This document shows, piece by piece, positions 44,055 through 55,055 of a stretch of DNA of 64,000 bases (position 1 is the first letter of the stretch; each line of letters opens with the position of its first letter). The DNA lies in NCBI GenBank assembly GCA_020310875.1, contig CM035435.1, positions 64,876,836-64,940,835 of the forward strand, read 5' to 3'. Position numbers and translations under genes: made by a program. Origin of the DNA: Ceratopteris richardii (taxonomy: Eukaryota; Streptophyta; Polypodiopsida; Polypodiales; Pteridaceae). A model generated the notes under the pieces. The model saw nothing but the letters and a program-made list of their open reading frames with translations. It made no database searches and was not told the origin of the DNA.

Positions 44055-44615
44055 ATTGGCGAATCACCTGCTTCTAGTGTTTGAGAATGAAGAGATGGCC
44101 TTCCAAGCCTTGCAAGTCAGCTCCTGGCAAGTGGGCCGATCCACCCTATTTGTCTATTTAGGTGGACTCCAAACTTTGTTCCAAATAGGTCAAAGCCTCT
44201 TTGTTACTTGCTATGGGTGGAGCTTCCCAATCTGTCATATTTTCTATATGGATTTCTTCGAGAAATCGTTTCACCGATCGATCGCCCGATGGCCTCACGA
44301 GAGGATGTTGGGGGGTTAATCTACGATGGAACTCAATATTCTTTCAATGCGCGATGGCATCCACAAATCTGCATTGAAACAGACTTGAACCAAGTCCTTC
44401 CCTCGAAGATCTCCATAAACTGTGGAGATGGTAAGATTTGGGTACAGGAGGTTACTTACAAGAATTTTCCAAATGTGTGCTTCCATTGCGGGCACCAAGG
44501 TCATAGGATCAAAGATTGCCCCATGAAGCAAAGTACCAATAAAAACAAGCTTAAACCAGATGGGACCCCAGACCCTTTCCCCCAAGTTGACACACTCAGG
44601 GTCATCCCCCTCTAA
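44055..44615 (+). pseudogene. LINE ORF1 (DUF4283-like plus CCHC knuckle)
   Basis: After a frameshift near 44215 the frame reads VELPNLSYFLYGFLREI, then DRPMASREDVGG, VCFHCGHQGHRIKDC (CX2CX4HX4C) and a basic tail. This layout is typical of the RNA-binding ORF1 of plant L1 elements. The N-terminus is missing. Confidence 0.85.
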
Positions 44616-45106
44616 TGGAGGAAGAAGAGGGAACTCGTGTTGCAGAGACGGATTCAGAAGGATTCACTGAAGTAAGATGTAGGAGGAAAGTTAGCCCCCG
44701 AAGATCAGCAGCAAGGAATGTTACGACAATTGCTCCTTCGAATAACATGTAGTATAACCTAAGAATAACATGTACTATAACCTAAAAAAGGAGATTAATG
44801 AGGTGGACTTCCCAGGGGATAAAAATTTTGATGAAGACCCCGTTAATGATACCCTTGGGTGCTCTACTAGCAAAGAAGACAACTAGGAAGGTTACACCAC
44901 GAATAAAGAGGAAGGCTTCACTACTAGCAATGAAGACAATCCAGACAATGAAAGCTCCTTCCTTGGTCCTACTCTTTCGATTTGCATGCCAAGCTTACCG
45001 CAACAAAAGTCAAAGCTTAAAGGGAAACAACAGTCGGGCATGCCCTAGAAGAGCCCCCTCAAGAGTAGGATCCTAAGTCAAGAAGCCATTTGCACACAAT
45101 TAAACC
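44616..45106 (+). other. LINE ORF1 tail / inter-ORF segment
   Basis: Degenerate LINE sequence with stops in all frames. It contains a 23-bp tandem repeat (gaataacatgtagtataacc at 44741 and a near copy at 44764). The ORF2 endonuclease domain, expected here, is absent, so an internal deletion is likely. Confidence 0.6.
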
Positions 45107-46311
45107 ATGCAGGAACCACTCCTTGCGCAGCCAAATTCTCAAGTGTATGACAGATTGGAATGGGACTTTATTCTTCAATCACTGAAAGACCTTGGATGCA
45201 GCCAAAAGTTCACCAAGCTGGTTTCCACTCTTCTCGGAAACACTTCAACTAGAATAAATATCAACAGTAAGCTCTCTGAGCCCATACGTTTAAAAAGATC
45301 TATCAGGCAAGGCTGCCCTTTGGCTCCACTACTCTTTGCTATCGCCTCGAATGGCCTCAGTTGCCTATTAAAGCATAACATGGACTCTGCAATCTCAAGG
45401 GTCTCTCCCTACCTCTAAATCACGGCCAAATGATTGCTAGACTCTTTGCCGATGACATGAATGCCTTTGTACATAACGATACGAACAACATTGAGGTGTT
45501 CTGGAGTTGCCTTGACACCTTTTGCATGGCGTCAGGTTCAAAAATCAACCATGCTAAAACTGCTTTCAGAGCAATCCGCGGACCTCCACCCCAATTGTTG
45601 TTAGATCAGGGGTGTCAAGTTATCCCTAGAGGTCAACTCTTCCGTCTCCTTGGCCTTCCAATGGGCTTCGACATCACAATGGACCAACGATGGAACTGGG
45701 TGCTAGCCAAGCTGGATAGCAAACTAAATCATTGGAAAGGTATGCAAGTCAACTTAGGAGGGCGTGCTATGGTTGTCAACACATTCATGCTTTCAATGAC
45801 CTAAGGAGAAAGAGTTGGCCAAAGTGGAAAGAATCTGCAGATACTTCCTTTCGACAACTTAGGAGGGCGTGCTATGGTTGTCAACACATTCATGCTTTCA
45901 ATGACCTAAGGAGAAAGAGTTGGCCAAAGTGGAAAGAATCTGCAGATACTGCAGACCTCAACAGGAGGGGGCTTCCCAAAATCAAATGGGAAACTTGCAT
46001 TAGCTCGAAAGACTCAGGGGGCTTGGGGATTGTGGATATCGTTGGGTTGGCTGACAAGCTGGCAGCAAAGTGGCTTATCAAGGCTTGGAGCAATAGTGAG
46101 TCCTCTTGGGCTAAATTGATCTTCAGAAACATGGAAGACCTTACCTTAGTTGGCCATCCTGGTTGGAAGGACATAGGGATTCTCACGCTTTTGTTCTCCC
46201 CCCACCCTTTGTCCCCTAAAGGCTCTAGCCTCGTGAGTTCTTTATGGAAGAGTTGGAACAAGGCCAAACAATTCATCAGAATCAGTGACGAGTGGAAGTG
46301 GGCGGTTGGGA
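45107..46311 (+). pseudogene. LINE ORF2 reverse transcriptase
   Basis: Enters within RT (YDRLEWDFILQSLKDLG) and shows IRQGCPLAPLLFAIA and the catalytic block RLFADDMNAFV (about 45430-45462; FADD as in L1 elements), then GSKINHAKT and GRAMVVNTFMLS. A stop lies at 45417 before FADD. A 105-bp in-frame duplication follows, then KIKWETCISSKDSGGLGIVD. It is interrupted at 46312 by Copia-3. Confidence 0.9.
45750..45959 (+). repeat. 105-bp in-frame tandem duplication in LINE ORF2
   Basis: caacttaggagggcgtgcta starts at 45750 and again at 45855; the copies are nearly identical. At 35 codons it keeps the frame (ACYGCQHIHAFNDLRRKSW twice). Confidence 0.93.
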
Positions 46312-47396
46312 TGAAAGAACTTGGAGAAGCTTGTAGAAGGTAGAAAAGTGCGTTTCGAAGTGACGAAGTTTGGTCTAGCCAACTGGCACAAGACCAGCCC
46401 TTGAGATTATGGAGACTCAAATAGACCTTATAGGCATGCAATAAGTGCAAAGAAACACTCTATGTACTTTGGAGCATCAAGGAGAATGAGTCGATACAAA
46501 ACAGATAGGTTCGCAGGTCGACTAGCTCAAAAAACTTACTATCTATGGAAGAGACAATGAACTTCAAATGTCCATAGCGACCAGCATGATTACAATTAGA
46601 AAAAATCTTTTTTATGGGAGTGATACACATAGGGTTGAGTGTATGAAATGCACAAAGCTATAAGGAATAAGCAAAATATGCTATAGGAATGAATGCGACA
46701 TTTATCGGTGGTACTTCCTATTTTTCAGGAATATGCAGAGATTGACCCCGAGACAGAAAAACACAGATTTCTCCCAATCTACTAAACCAAATGCTTTGAA
46801 AATTTATAGGCATAAACTAAACACTTATACCTTTCCAATGAGCTATCATGCACTCAATTTGGAGCTCTGGAGAGAGAGAGAGAAGCAGCCTCTGCAAGAT
46901 TAGTGTTGGCGAACAAGATGATGTAGAGAATTGAAGGAGCAAGACAATGATGGTCACAAGTGTATGTATATTGCTTCCATGTAATGTACAAGTGATTTCA
47001 AGTCTTTATATAGACTCTAGGAGTGTTCCACAACTTTTACAAGTTGAATTTGAATTCAAATGAAGGTGGGAATGGTTGAGGGAGGGAATCAATTCACTTT
47101 CCTACAATCTAGGAAAAGTGAAGATCTAGTTTGATCTACTTTTAGGTGATTGATTGCTTGATTGAATGCAACTTCAACCACCACAAATTCATGGGATTTG
47201 GGCTCTATCTTTCTACCTTTACATGTGTAAAGCTCAAGGCTTTTACAATGGTAAATGAACCATCAAAAATCTCTCAAAAAAATACAATAAATGAGCATAA
47301 GAAAAAAGGACTCTCCAACGGATATTCTTTGGATGTGATAGCCTTTGATGTAGATCAAATCCACCTCAAGCATAGTGTAAGCTTGATGTTCCAACA
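46312..47396 (-). repeat. Copia-3 3' LTR
   Basis: 1085 bp. The minus strand starts TGTTGGAACATCAAGC and ends AAGTTCTTTCA. It contains an AG-rich run near 46872-46884. Confidence 0.95.
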
Positions 47397-47408
47397 GCTC
47401 CCCCTCAA
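47397..47408 (-). promoter_or_regulatory. Copia-3 polypurine tract
   Basis: The minus strand reads TGAGGGGGAGC immediately before the TGTTGGAAC of the 3' LTR. Confidence 0.88.
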
Positions 47409-47486
47409 GCTAAAGTATGCTTGAGTCTTCATTCTCTGATAGGTTGAATACCTGCCATAGCTTTGAATCTACAAAGCTTTATTCCA

Positions 47487-50400
47487 TCAAGTGCCTTCGT
47501 CATCATATCTGCTACTTGCTTCAGTAGGAACAAAAGAAATGTCAATCTCCTTTGCCATGAGCTTCTCCCTGATGAAGTGGTAATGGACTTCTATGTGCTT
47601 GGTTCTCGCATGGAAAATAGGATTTGCCTCTACATGCATGGAACTTACATTATCTCCAAATATGTGAAGCTTGGAACTCACTAGTCCCAAATCCGTATAC
47701 AATGCTTTTAACCATATTACCTCTTGAGTTGCTATGGTCAAGCCTCTGTACTCTGCTTCAATTGAAGATAAAGCAACTATTGGTTGCTTCTTGGAACTCC
47801 ATGACACTAGCTTTGAACCTAGAAATGCTAAGTAACCAGATGCCCTTTTTCTATCATCCTTAGCTCCTACCCAATCTGCATCTGAATAGATTTTGATATC
47901 CAAATCTGAAGAGTAAGGATAGAATATACCTTCGTTGATTGTACCTTTGAGATACTTAAGTACTCTCTTAGCTGCATCCATGTGTGGTCTTCTCGGTGAG
48001 TGCATGAACTGACTGAGCACTTCCACACTATATGAGATGTCTGCCCTTGTATGAGTAGCATATATCAAGCTACCTACCAAGCTTTGATATTCTTCAATGT
48101 CTTCAATTTTCTCACCTTCATAAACACTTAGTTTATGATTCATCTCCAAAGATGTACCTACAGGTTTAGTGTTCTCCACTTTGAACTTGAGAAGAAGATC
48201 CTGAATGTATCTTCTCTGAGTCAAATACATTCCTTCATCTGTATATATCACCTGCATACCTAGGAAATATGTGAGCTCGCCTAGGTCACTGATTTTGAAC
48301 TCCTCTTGCATGTGTCTCTTGATCCTTTGAATGCCATTTAGATCCATCTCCTTCAATGCATCTATCTCTTCATTCATGGCCTTTTCCCAATTAGGGTTTC
48401 CCTTTGCCTCTTCATACGTTGAGGGTTCCTCTGAAATAGAGTCTTTTGCCAAGTAGATTGAATGCTTCGTAACAAATGTGGAATCATATCCATACCTTTC
48501 TAGTTGTTTCTTCTCTCTTCGTGATCTTCTAGGTGCTTGTTTGGAGCATTCTCCAACCTCTTGCATCTTTGCTTTGCCTCTTGACTTCCATAGCTTGTAA
48601 TCCCTTTCTCTTTCATCTTGGTCATTGTCTGTATCACTTCTTGGATCCTGGACCTGTGTATCATGCTTGCTTCCTAATTGATGAGAGTCAGAATCAAGAT
48701 CATATGGTAGTGTTACCTTTTGTTTGTCTTCATCATACCAAGACTTGTGTCCTTCAAACACAACATCTCTACTTATAGTAAATTGCTTGGTTGAAGGATT
48801 GAAGAACTTGTAACCCATCTGAGTTGAATCATATCCAATAAACACTGCCTTTGTTGCCCTTTCATCTAGCTTACCTCTTATTTGTGATGGTACATGAACA
48901 TAAGCTAAACAACCAAAAACCTTGCAATGTCCAAGACTAGGTTTTCTTCCATGCCATGCTTCGTAAGGAGTCATACCTTGAAGTGATTTGGATGGTAGTC
49001 TATTGACAAGGTACACAGCAGTTGAAATAGCTTCTGCCTATAGATAATGTGGCAACTTCTTCTCTTCAAGCACTGTTCGGGCTGATCCAACCAATGTCTT
49101 GTTTCTCCTCTCTGCAATTCCATTTAGTTGAGGAGAGTACCTAGTAGTCACTTCCCTTTTGATACCTTTGTCCTGCAAGAACTCATCAAACTCTTTGGAG
49201 AAGTATTCTCCCCCTCCATCAGATCTGAGCTTCTTTAGTGATCTACCTATATGATTCTCCACATGTGCAAGATGCTTCTTGAAGCAATTAAACACTTCAT
49301 TCTTACTCTTGATAAAGTATAGAATAGTCCATCTACTATGGTTGTCAATAAATGAGACATAATACCTTGATCCTGCCAATGAAGGTTCTTGACTTGGTCC
49401 CCATACATCTGTATGTACTAAGTCCAATAAGTTGTTGTGGATGTAGCCTTTGTGGTTGAATGGTTGTCTTTGTGCCTTCCCAATCTGACATGCATCACAC
49501 CTATTGATCATGTGTTGCTTTGATATGTTCGGTAGTCCTAGAACACTTTGATCCCTGCATATATCCTTCAAGGTTCTTTCATTCACATGAGCAAGTCTCT
49601 TATGCCACACTTCAAGCTCACTTAGGGTTTGAGACCCAAAGTTGAATAGAGCTATGTTCTTGGTTTCTCCTACTTCAAAAGTAAAGAGCCTACCATGCTT
49701 CTCACCTCGCGCTATCTTCTTGAAGCCTTGACATGGATCTTCCACAAAAGCTCCATGTTGGGTGAACCTAACTTGCAAGCCTTTTTCAACTATTTGGCCT
49801 ACACTTATTAGGTTTTTAGTGATAGTGGGTACATAGAGAACCTTACTCAGAATGTTTCTCCTGCCATTGGAAGCTTTGACATTACCAATCTTCTCCACAT
49901 TGTGCTTTGTGTCATCCCCTATTTGCACTTCATGTCTATGCTTTGGACTTTCCAAGTTAGATAGAAGAGCAATATTGCTTGCAACATGATTCGAACATCC
50001 TGAATCTATGTAGAACAAATGATCATCTTCTTTACCTTCTTTGTGGCTTAGATTCATAAGAAGCAATGAGTCTTCATGTGGTTGATCTTCTGAATAATTG
50101 TTGTAGTCCCTTCTATTATAGCTTCTATTGTTATTGTTGAAGTTGTGTCCACCTCTGCCTCTATTGCTGCCATATCCACCTCTTCCACTTCCTTTCTGGG
50201 TCTTTCCATTGAACCAGCAATTGTGAGTGGTGTGGTTGGTCTTATCGCATATGGCACAAGGTTGAACATTCTGACCTTTGGCTTTGTCTTGCTTTGGTCC
50301 TTTCTTCTTCCCTTTCCACTTGCTCTTGCTTGCAAAGTTGGCTTGGGAAGTCTCTTCTTCATCTTCTTCCTTCTTCTTGCCTTTTTGCTTCTTATCCTTC

Positions 50401-51062
50401 TTATCTGCATATAGAGTACTAGTTGAATTACCATCATAAGGGTTACCTTCCTTTATGCTATTGTTGGCTTCTTGATTGAAGAGTTGTCCAAGAAAGATAT
50501 TGAAGTCTGGAGTTTGCACATCCATGATGAGATCATAAGCCGTCGTGAAGGATTGCCATTGCTTATCACTTCGAATGCCGTTGAGAATTTGCCTCATGAT
50601 GGCCTCTTCTTCAATCAGCTCTCCAATGCATGCTAACTGATCCGCAACCTCCTTGACCTTGGTAACAAACTCTGTGATGGTTTGTTTAGGTGTCTTCTTC
50701 ATTTGGTTGAACTCGTTCCAAAGATGATTCTTTCTTGCTTTGGTACTAGCAGAAAAGAAAGTCTCGAGGGCATCCCAAGTCTCTTGAGATGTCTTGCATC
50801 CTCTAATATGTGGTAATAGAAAGTCAGAGATAGAGTTCAGTATGTACGACCTTGCTTGAGCATCCCTTGCGCACCAAAGTGTGAGCTTATCTATCTCCTC
50901 TTGTGTAGGTCCTCCTTTGGATCTTGGAATAGGCATAACTTCATCACCTGCTACAATTCCATAAAGATTTCTACCTTGCAAATAGGCCTCCATTTTGATT
51001 TGCCAAGCCGCGTAGTTGTGTCGATCAAGCTTCTCGATCATTGAGGGAAAGCCATCACCCAT
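47487..51062 (-). pseudogene. Copia-3 gag-pol, one stop and an internal RT deletion
   Basis: The ATG at 51062 gives MGDGFPSMIEKLDRHNYAAW. Gag; zinc knuckle CAICDKTNHTTHNC with Gly/Arg/Asn-rich flanks; protease IDSGCSNHV; integrase HTDVWGP, SDGGGEY and NGIAERRNK. A single TAG at 49038-49040 replaces the tryptophan expected in LPHYLWAEAIS; the same frame then continues to 47487. Pol jumps from EEIDALKEMD to IQRIKRHMQEEFKISDLGEL, so the RT core with YVDD is deleted in frame. RNase H is intact in outline (YSDADWVGAKDD, SSIEAEYRG, ARTKHIEVHYHFIREK). Only the stop and the deletion mar it. Confidence 0.93.
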
Positions 51063-51071
51063 CTTGATCTA

Positions 51072-51083
51072 GCTCTGATACCA
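51072..51083 (-). promoter_or_regulatory. Copia-3 primer-binding site
   Basis: The minus strand reads TGGTATCAGAGC one base inside the 5' LTR: a perfect initiator tRNA-Met complement. It is followed within nine bases by the gag ATG, so the leader is almost absent. Confidence 0.93.
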
Positions 51084-51084
51084 C

Positions 51085-52162
51085 TGAAAGAACTTGGAGA
51101 AGCTTGTAGAAGGTAGAAAAGTGTGTTTCGAAGCGATGAAGTTTGGTCTAGCCAACCGGCACAAGACCAGCCCTTGAGCTTATGGAGACTCAAATAGACC
51201 TTATAGGCATGCAATAATTGCAAAGAAACACTCTATGTACTTTGGAGCATCAAGGAGAATGAGTTGATACAAAACAGATAGGTTCGCGGGTTGACTAGCT
51301 CAAAAAACTTACTATCTATGGAAGAGACAATGAACTTCAAATGTCCATAGCGACCAGCGTGATTACAATTAGAAAAATCATTTTATGGGAGTGTTACACA
51401 TAGGGTTGAGTGTACGGAATGCACAAAGTATAAGGAATAAGCAAAATATGCTTTAGGAATGAATGCGACATTCACCGGTGGTACTTCCTATTTTTCAGGA
51501 ATATGGAGAGATTGACCCTGAGACTGAAAAACTCAGATTTCTCCCAATCTACTAAACCAAATGCTTTGAAAATTTATAGGCATAAACTAAACACTTATAC
51601 CTTTCCAATGAGCCATCTTGCACTCAATTTGGAGCTTTAGAGAGAGAGCAACGGCCTCTGCAAAATTGCTGTTGGCGAACAAGATGATGCAGAGAATTGA
51701 AGGAGCAAGACAATGATGGTCACAAGTGTATGTATATTGCTTCCATGTAATGTACAAGTGATTTCAAGTCTTTATATAGACTCTAAGACTGCTCCACGAC
51801 TTTTACAAGTTGAATTTGAATTCAAATGAAGGTGGGAATGGTTGTTGGAGGGAATCAATTCACTTTCCTACAATCTAAGAAAAGTGAAGATCTAGTTTGA
51901 TCTACTTTTAGGTGATTGATTGCTTGATTGAATGCAGCTTCAAACACCACAAATTCGTGGGATTTGGGCTCTATCTTTCTACCTTTACATGTGTAAAGCT
52001 CAAGGCTTTTACAACGGTAAATGAACCATCAAAAATCTCTCAAAAAAATACAATAAATGAGCATAAGAAAAAAGAACTCTCCAACGGATATTCTTTTGAT
52101 GTGATAGCCTTTGCTGTAGATCAAATCCACCTCAAGCATAGTGTAAGCTTGATGTTCCAACA
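51085..52162 (-). repeat. Copia-3 5' LTR
   Basis: 1078 bp, same ends as the 3' LTR. Confidence 0.95.
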
Positions 52163-53110
52163 TGGGATAAGACAAAATGACTTTATCTGGTTCTCGATCA
52201 ACGACATAAGGGGGGTGGAGCCTTCGAACCTCCAAACTGCAAAGCGATTATGGAACAAGGGGTTCAAACAGTGGAAACAACTATGGAAACAAGAGACGAG
52301 CCAGTGGATTAGGTTCGAAGACTTAGACCCGAGACATAGAATTACCCTTGAGGAATGGAGTCTTCTTCAAGGTAGGTGTTTAGTGTGGGACCGCTCAACT
52401 ACCCGCCTTCTGTGGGGGCAGGATCTTCCTTGCCTGGAGGGCCTCAAATGGAGCAATGGTAAGAAAATGTCCAAAATCCCCAACTTCAAAGAGAACTTAG
52501 ATGTTCATCACACCCTTAACAAGAGGTGGTGCCTTTCTTGGACCAAACTTCGATGGGAACTAAAATTCATGCCTGTTTGGCACCCCCTAATTGAGATCAA
52601 AAAGTCCATTCTCATGTGGCAGATCTTGCACAAGGGAATTTGGTCCAATGCTAGGGCTAACAAAATTGGTGGTGTGCCGCCATGGTGCAAGCGTTGCCAG
52701 CGATGCATCGAAGATTTAGCTCACATGTTCTTCGATTGCCCTAAGTCCCGTGTTATCTGGCATCACGTGATGCAGGTTTTGAGACTCACAAACCAAATCA
52801 ATTGGCAATATGCGTTGTTGGGTGAGGCGGTCGGCTGCTCATCGAGGCTGTGGAATGCCATCAGGGGTGAGACTCTTTGGAAGATTTAGAGGGAGCGATG
52901 TGCTATCAATTTTGGCCAAACTCCTAAGGAATGGTCGATTGAGAAATCCTTGTTTCTTCTAGGTAAAAGAATCTCCCGAGATAAGAGATCTCCACCGTTT
53001 AAACATCACTGCATTTATCTCCTCGAAAACAACAAGTTGAAACCCAAATGGGTCCCACATGAGGGAGATGATAGATTTATCCGCCTCATTTGTAATGCCC
53101 TCTAGCTTGC
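52163..53110 (+). pseudogene. LINE ORF2 C-terminal region (zf-RVT-like)
   Basis: Continues ORF2 after Copia-3. The block KIPNFKENLDVHHTLNKRWCLSWTK-type sequence leads to MWQILHKGIWSNARANKIG and a Cys/His cluster CKRCQRCIEDLAHMFFDC, the zf-RVT pattern of plant LINE ORF2 C-termini. A stop at 52887 interrupts an otherwise open frame that goes on with RERCAINFGQTPKEW to about 53100. Confidence 0.88.
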
Positions 53111-53247
53111 CATACTCCTCCCCTGCATTGTGGGATTTGGGGGGTGCCATGGGCACTAATCCCATTCACTTGTAACTTTTCTTCTTTATTTTAATTAAAG
53201 TCCGGGAGAATAGGCTAAGGCCGAACTTCCTTTTATTAAAAAAAAGA
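53111..53247 (+). other. LINE 3' UTR and A-rich tail
   Basis: Short 3' UTR ending in cttttattaaaaaaaag, the likely poly(A) end of the LINE. Confidence 0.65.
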
Positions 53248-55055
53248 ATCATCAAAACCTTGTTTTCTAACATAAAACCCCGTCTACACATTGCTCCCTA
53301 CTTACAATCAAACTCTCATCATCATCATCCCCATCCCATTCTTCCACAAATCAAACTCCCATCAATGCCACCATACATCTCCTCATTATATCCCAAGAAG
53401 ACACATTTCATGTTTTTTGTTCTTACCTTAGTTCTCGGTTAATCTATGCATAACGAAAATACCCCAAGAATTTTGAGATGCATTTCTATACAATTTTTCA
53501 CCCAAGTATGCATAGAGTACTATATTGATTGATTCTATCCAAAATGAAATGGACATGTTTTGAGCTTTTATAATGTATTGGTCCATTTCAATCATTTTCT
53601 AATTCCATTACTCAACAAAAACCATTCTCTTGAGATGGGTGAGCATGATAAGCTTCCTTTTAATGGCATGTTCCTTTTTATATCTGTAGAATTCGACTCA
53701 TAAGAATTATCCTCCATATTTTGCATGCAACTTCACTATTTTTCTTTCTCATGTTTAATAATTTTGTGCCACATTTTAAAATTCTCAAGAGCTTAAATCT
53801 TATCATGAATAAAATTGACCCATTTTTCGACTATGATCATCAAGTAGCAACGAGTTAAAAAAATCCTCCCAAAGCAAAGGTAAACTACAAAGATCAACAC
53901 GTAAGAAGTATAGAAATGCTTATTTTGTACTAGACGGTGATACTCAAATTTAGCTATTTTTATTTATATTGTAAAGTTTTTATACTAGAGAAGGATGTCG
54001 GGGGTGCACTGAGGGCGACTACATCGGCATCGTCTCCACCTTGGCCCAATATTATGGTGCTGCGAAGATCCCACAGTTGGGTTATTGATGTATTCCTCTT
54101 TCGCTACCTTGTGTGAATGCATAAGCAGGGGCAGAGCCCAGGAGCATCTCGCCTCCCATTGCCTTTTCTTACCTCTCTTCCGCCACCTCCTGTGAATTCT
54201 TAAGTGGGAGGCAGAGAGCAAGGTAGGGTCTCATGCCTGTAAATTCAGCCTTATGAGCAATAAGGAAGATAAATACGAACCCAGCTCGGAAAAGCTCTCG
54301 TCTCCCGGTGGGGCATCATACAGAACTTCATGCTATCCCTAGGAGAGAGCCAAGGCATTAACGAGGGAAGATTCTCCACTCTGTTCTGCCAAAATTGCTC
54401 GTTTTGTTTTTGGAAGCCAGACCTTTCAATGCACTTCTCTTCTGATCACAATTGGCTTTGTCATCATCACTTGCATCTTTATTACTCCATTTTGTTTTTT
54501 TCAGCCAGACCTTCCAAAGCGCTTTTCGTCTGATCACAACTGGCTTTGTTAAGATCATTTGCGTCTTTAGTAGAGCGTCTCTCCTCTGATTGTATTCAAT
54601 TGACAAAATGACTGGCCTTGTTTTTATCGCTTGCACCTCCAACAAAATGGTCGAGCACAGATAAGGTGTTCTTGGACGATCGTTGAAACAAGGTATATGG
54701 AAAAACATCTCTTATGCAAATCTCATTGGTCTCCTCTTGCACAATGTATCCTCGATGGCGTCAAAAGCAGCTAGGTCCACACCGTTGTTCAGGTTGTGAT
54801 TTCATCATGAAAACAGGATATCCCACACGATCACTACAGCAGAACGTCTCTCGAGCTTATTTGCTAGTGGGATCAAGCTCACAACATATAATTCATACTT
54901 TGTTCTACAAAAAAAGGACGATAGGATACCTCAACAAAGAATCAGGAATTACATGATGAGTTTCGACAGTTCTGAAGGAATCATCTGTACCATATGAGTG
55001 ATAAAGACCAAAGTGCCTAAAAAATTCAGAAACTGCACACGAGAGCCATTGTGAA
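53248..55055. other. Gene-poor interval upstream of the PPR gene
   Basis: AT-rich DNA with no recognisable coding or TE sequence apart from an 88-bp imperfect duplication at 54400-54575. It may contain the promoter and 5' UTR of the PPR gene; no convincing TATA box can be assigned. Confidence 0.5.
54400..54575. repeat. 88-bp imperfect tandem duplication
   Basis: Two adjacent copies share attttg, gccagacctt, cttctgatcacaa-tggcttt and tcatttgc-tcttta motifs. On the minus strand they read as repeated DQKRSALKGLASKNKTS / VIRRKALWKVWLKKTKW peptides, but there is no independent sign that this is coding. Confidence 0.7.

Larger units (their letters stand above)
46312..52162 (-). mobile_element. Copia-3 LTR retrotransposon, complete ends, RT-deleted
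   Basis: 5851-bp minus-strand element with LTRs 46312-47396 and 51085-52162, PBS, polypurine tract and a perfect TGGGA target-site duplication (46307-46311 and 52163-52167), inserted in LINE ORF2. LTRs differ at nine sites in the first 210 bases (about 96 percent identity by eye). Pol lacks most of RT, so this copy cannot be autonomous. Confidence 0.95.
44055..53247 (+). mobile_element. L1-type LINE, decayed, interrupted by Copia-3
   Basis: Non-LTR element: ORF1 remnant, ORF2 reverse transcriptase (endonuclease missing), C-terminal zf-RVT-type region and a short A-rich tail (53238-53247). Copia-3 interrupts it at 46312-52162. The left end joins the truncated leader of Copia B at about 44054. 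No target-site duplication was found. Confidence 0.88.

Noticed and set aside
47146..47424. Open frames within the Copia-3 LTRs (also 51912 onward)
   Set aside because: They lie in LTR sequence; the longer one at 51912 is open only because the LTR end happens to join the LINE ORF2 frame.
54358..54708. Minus-strand 116-codon open frame upstream of the PPR gene
   Set aside because: It is produced by the 88-bp tandem duplication; no start context, family features or neighbouring evidence support it.
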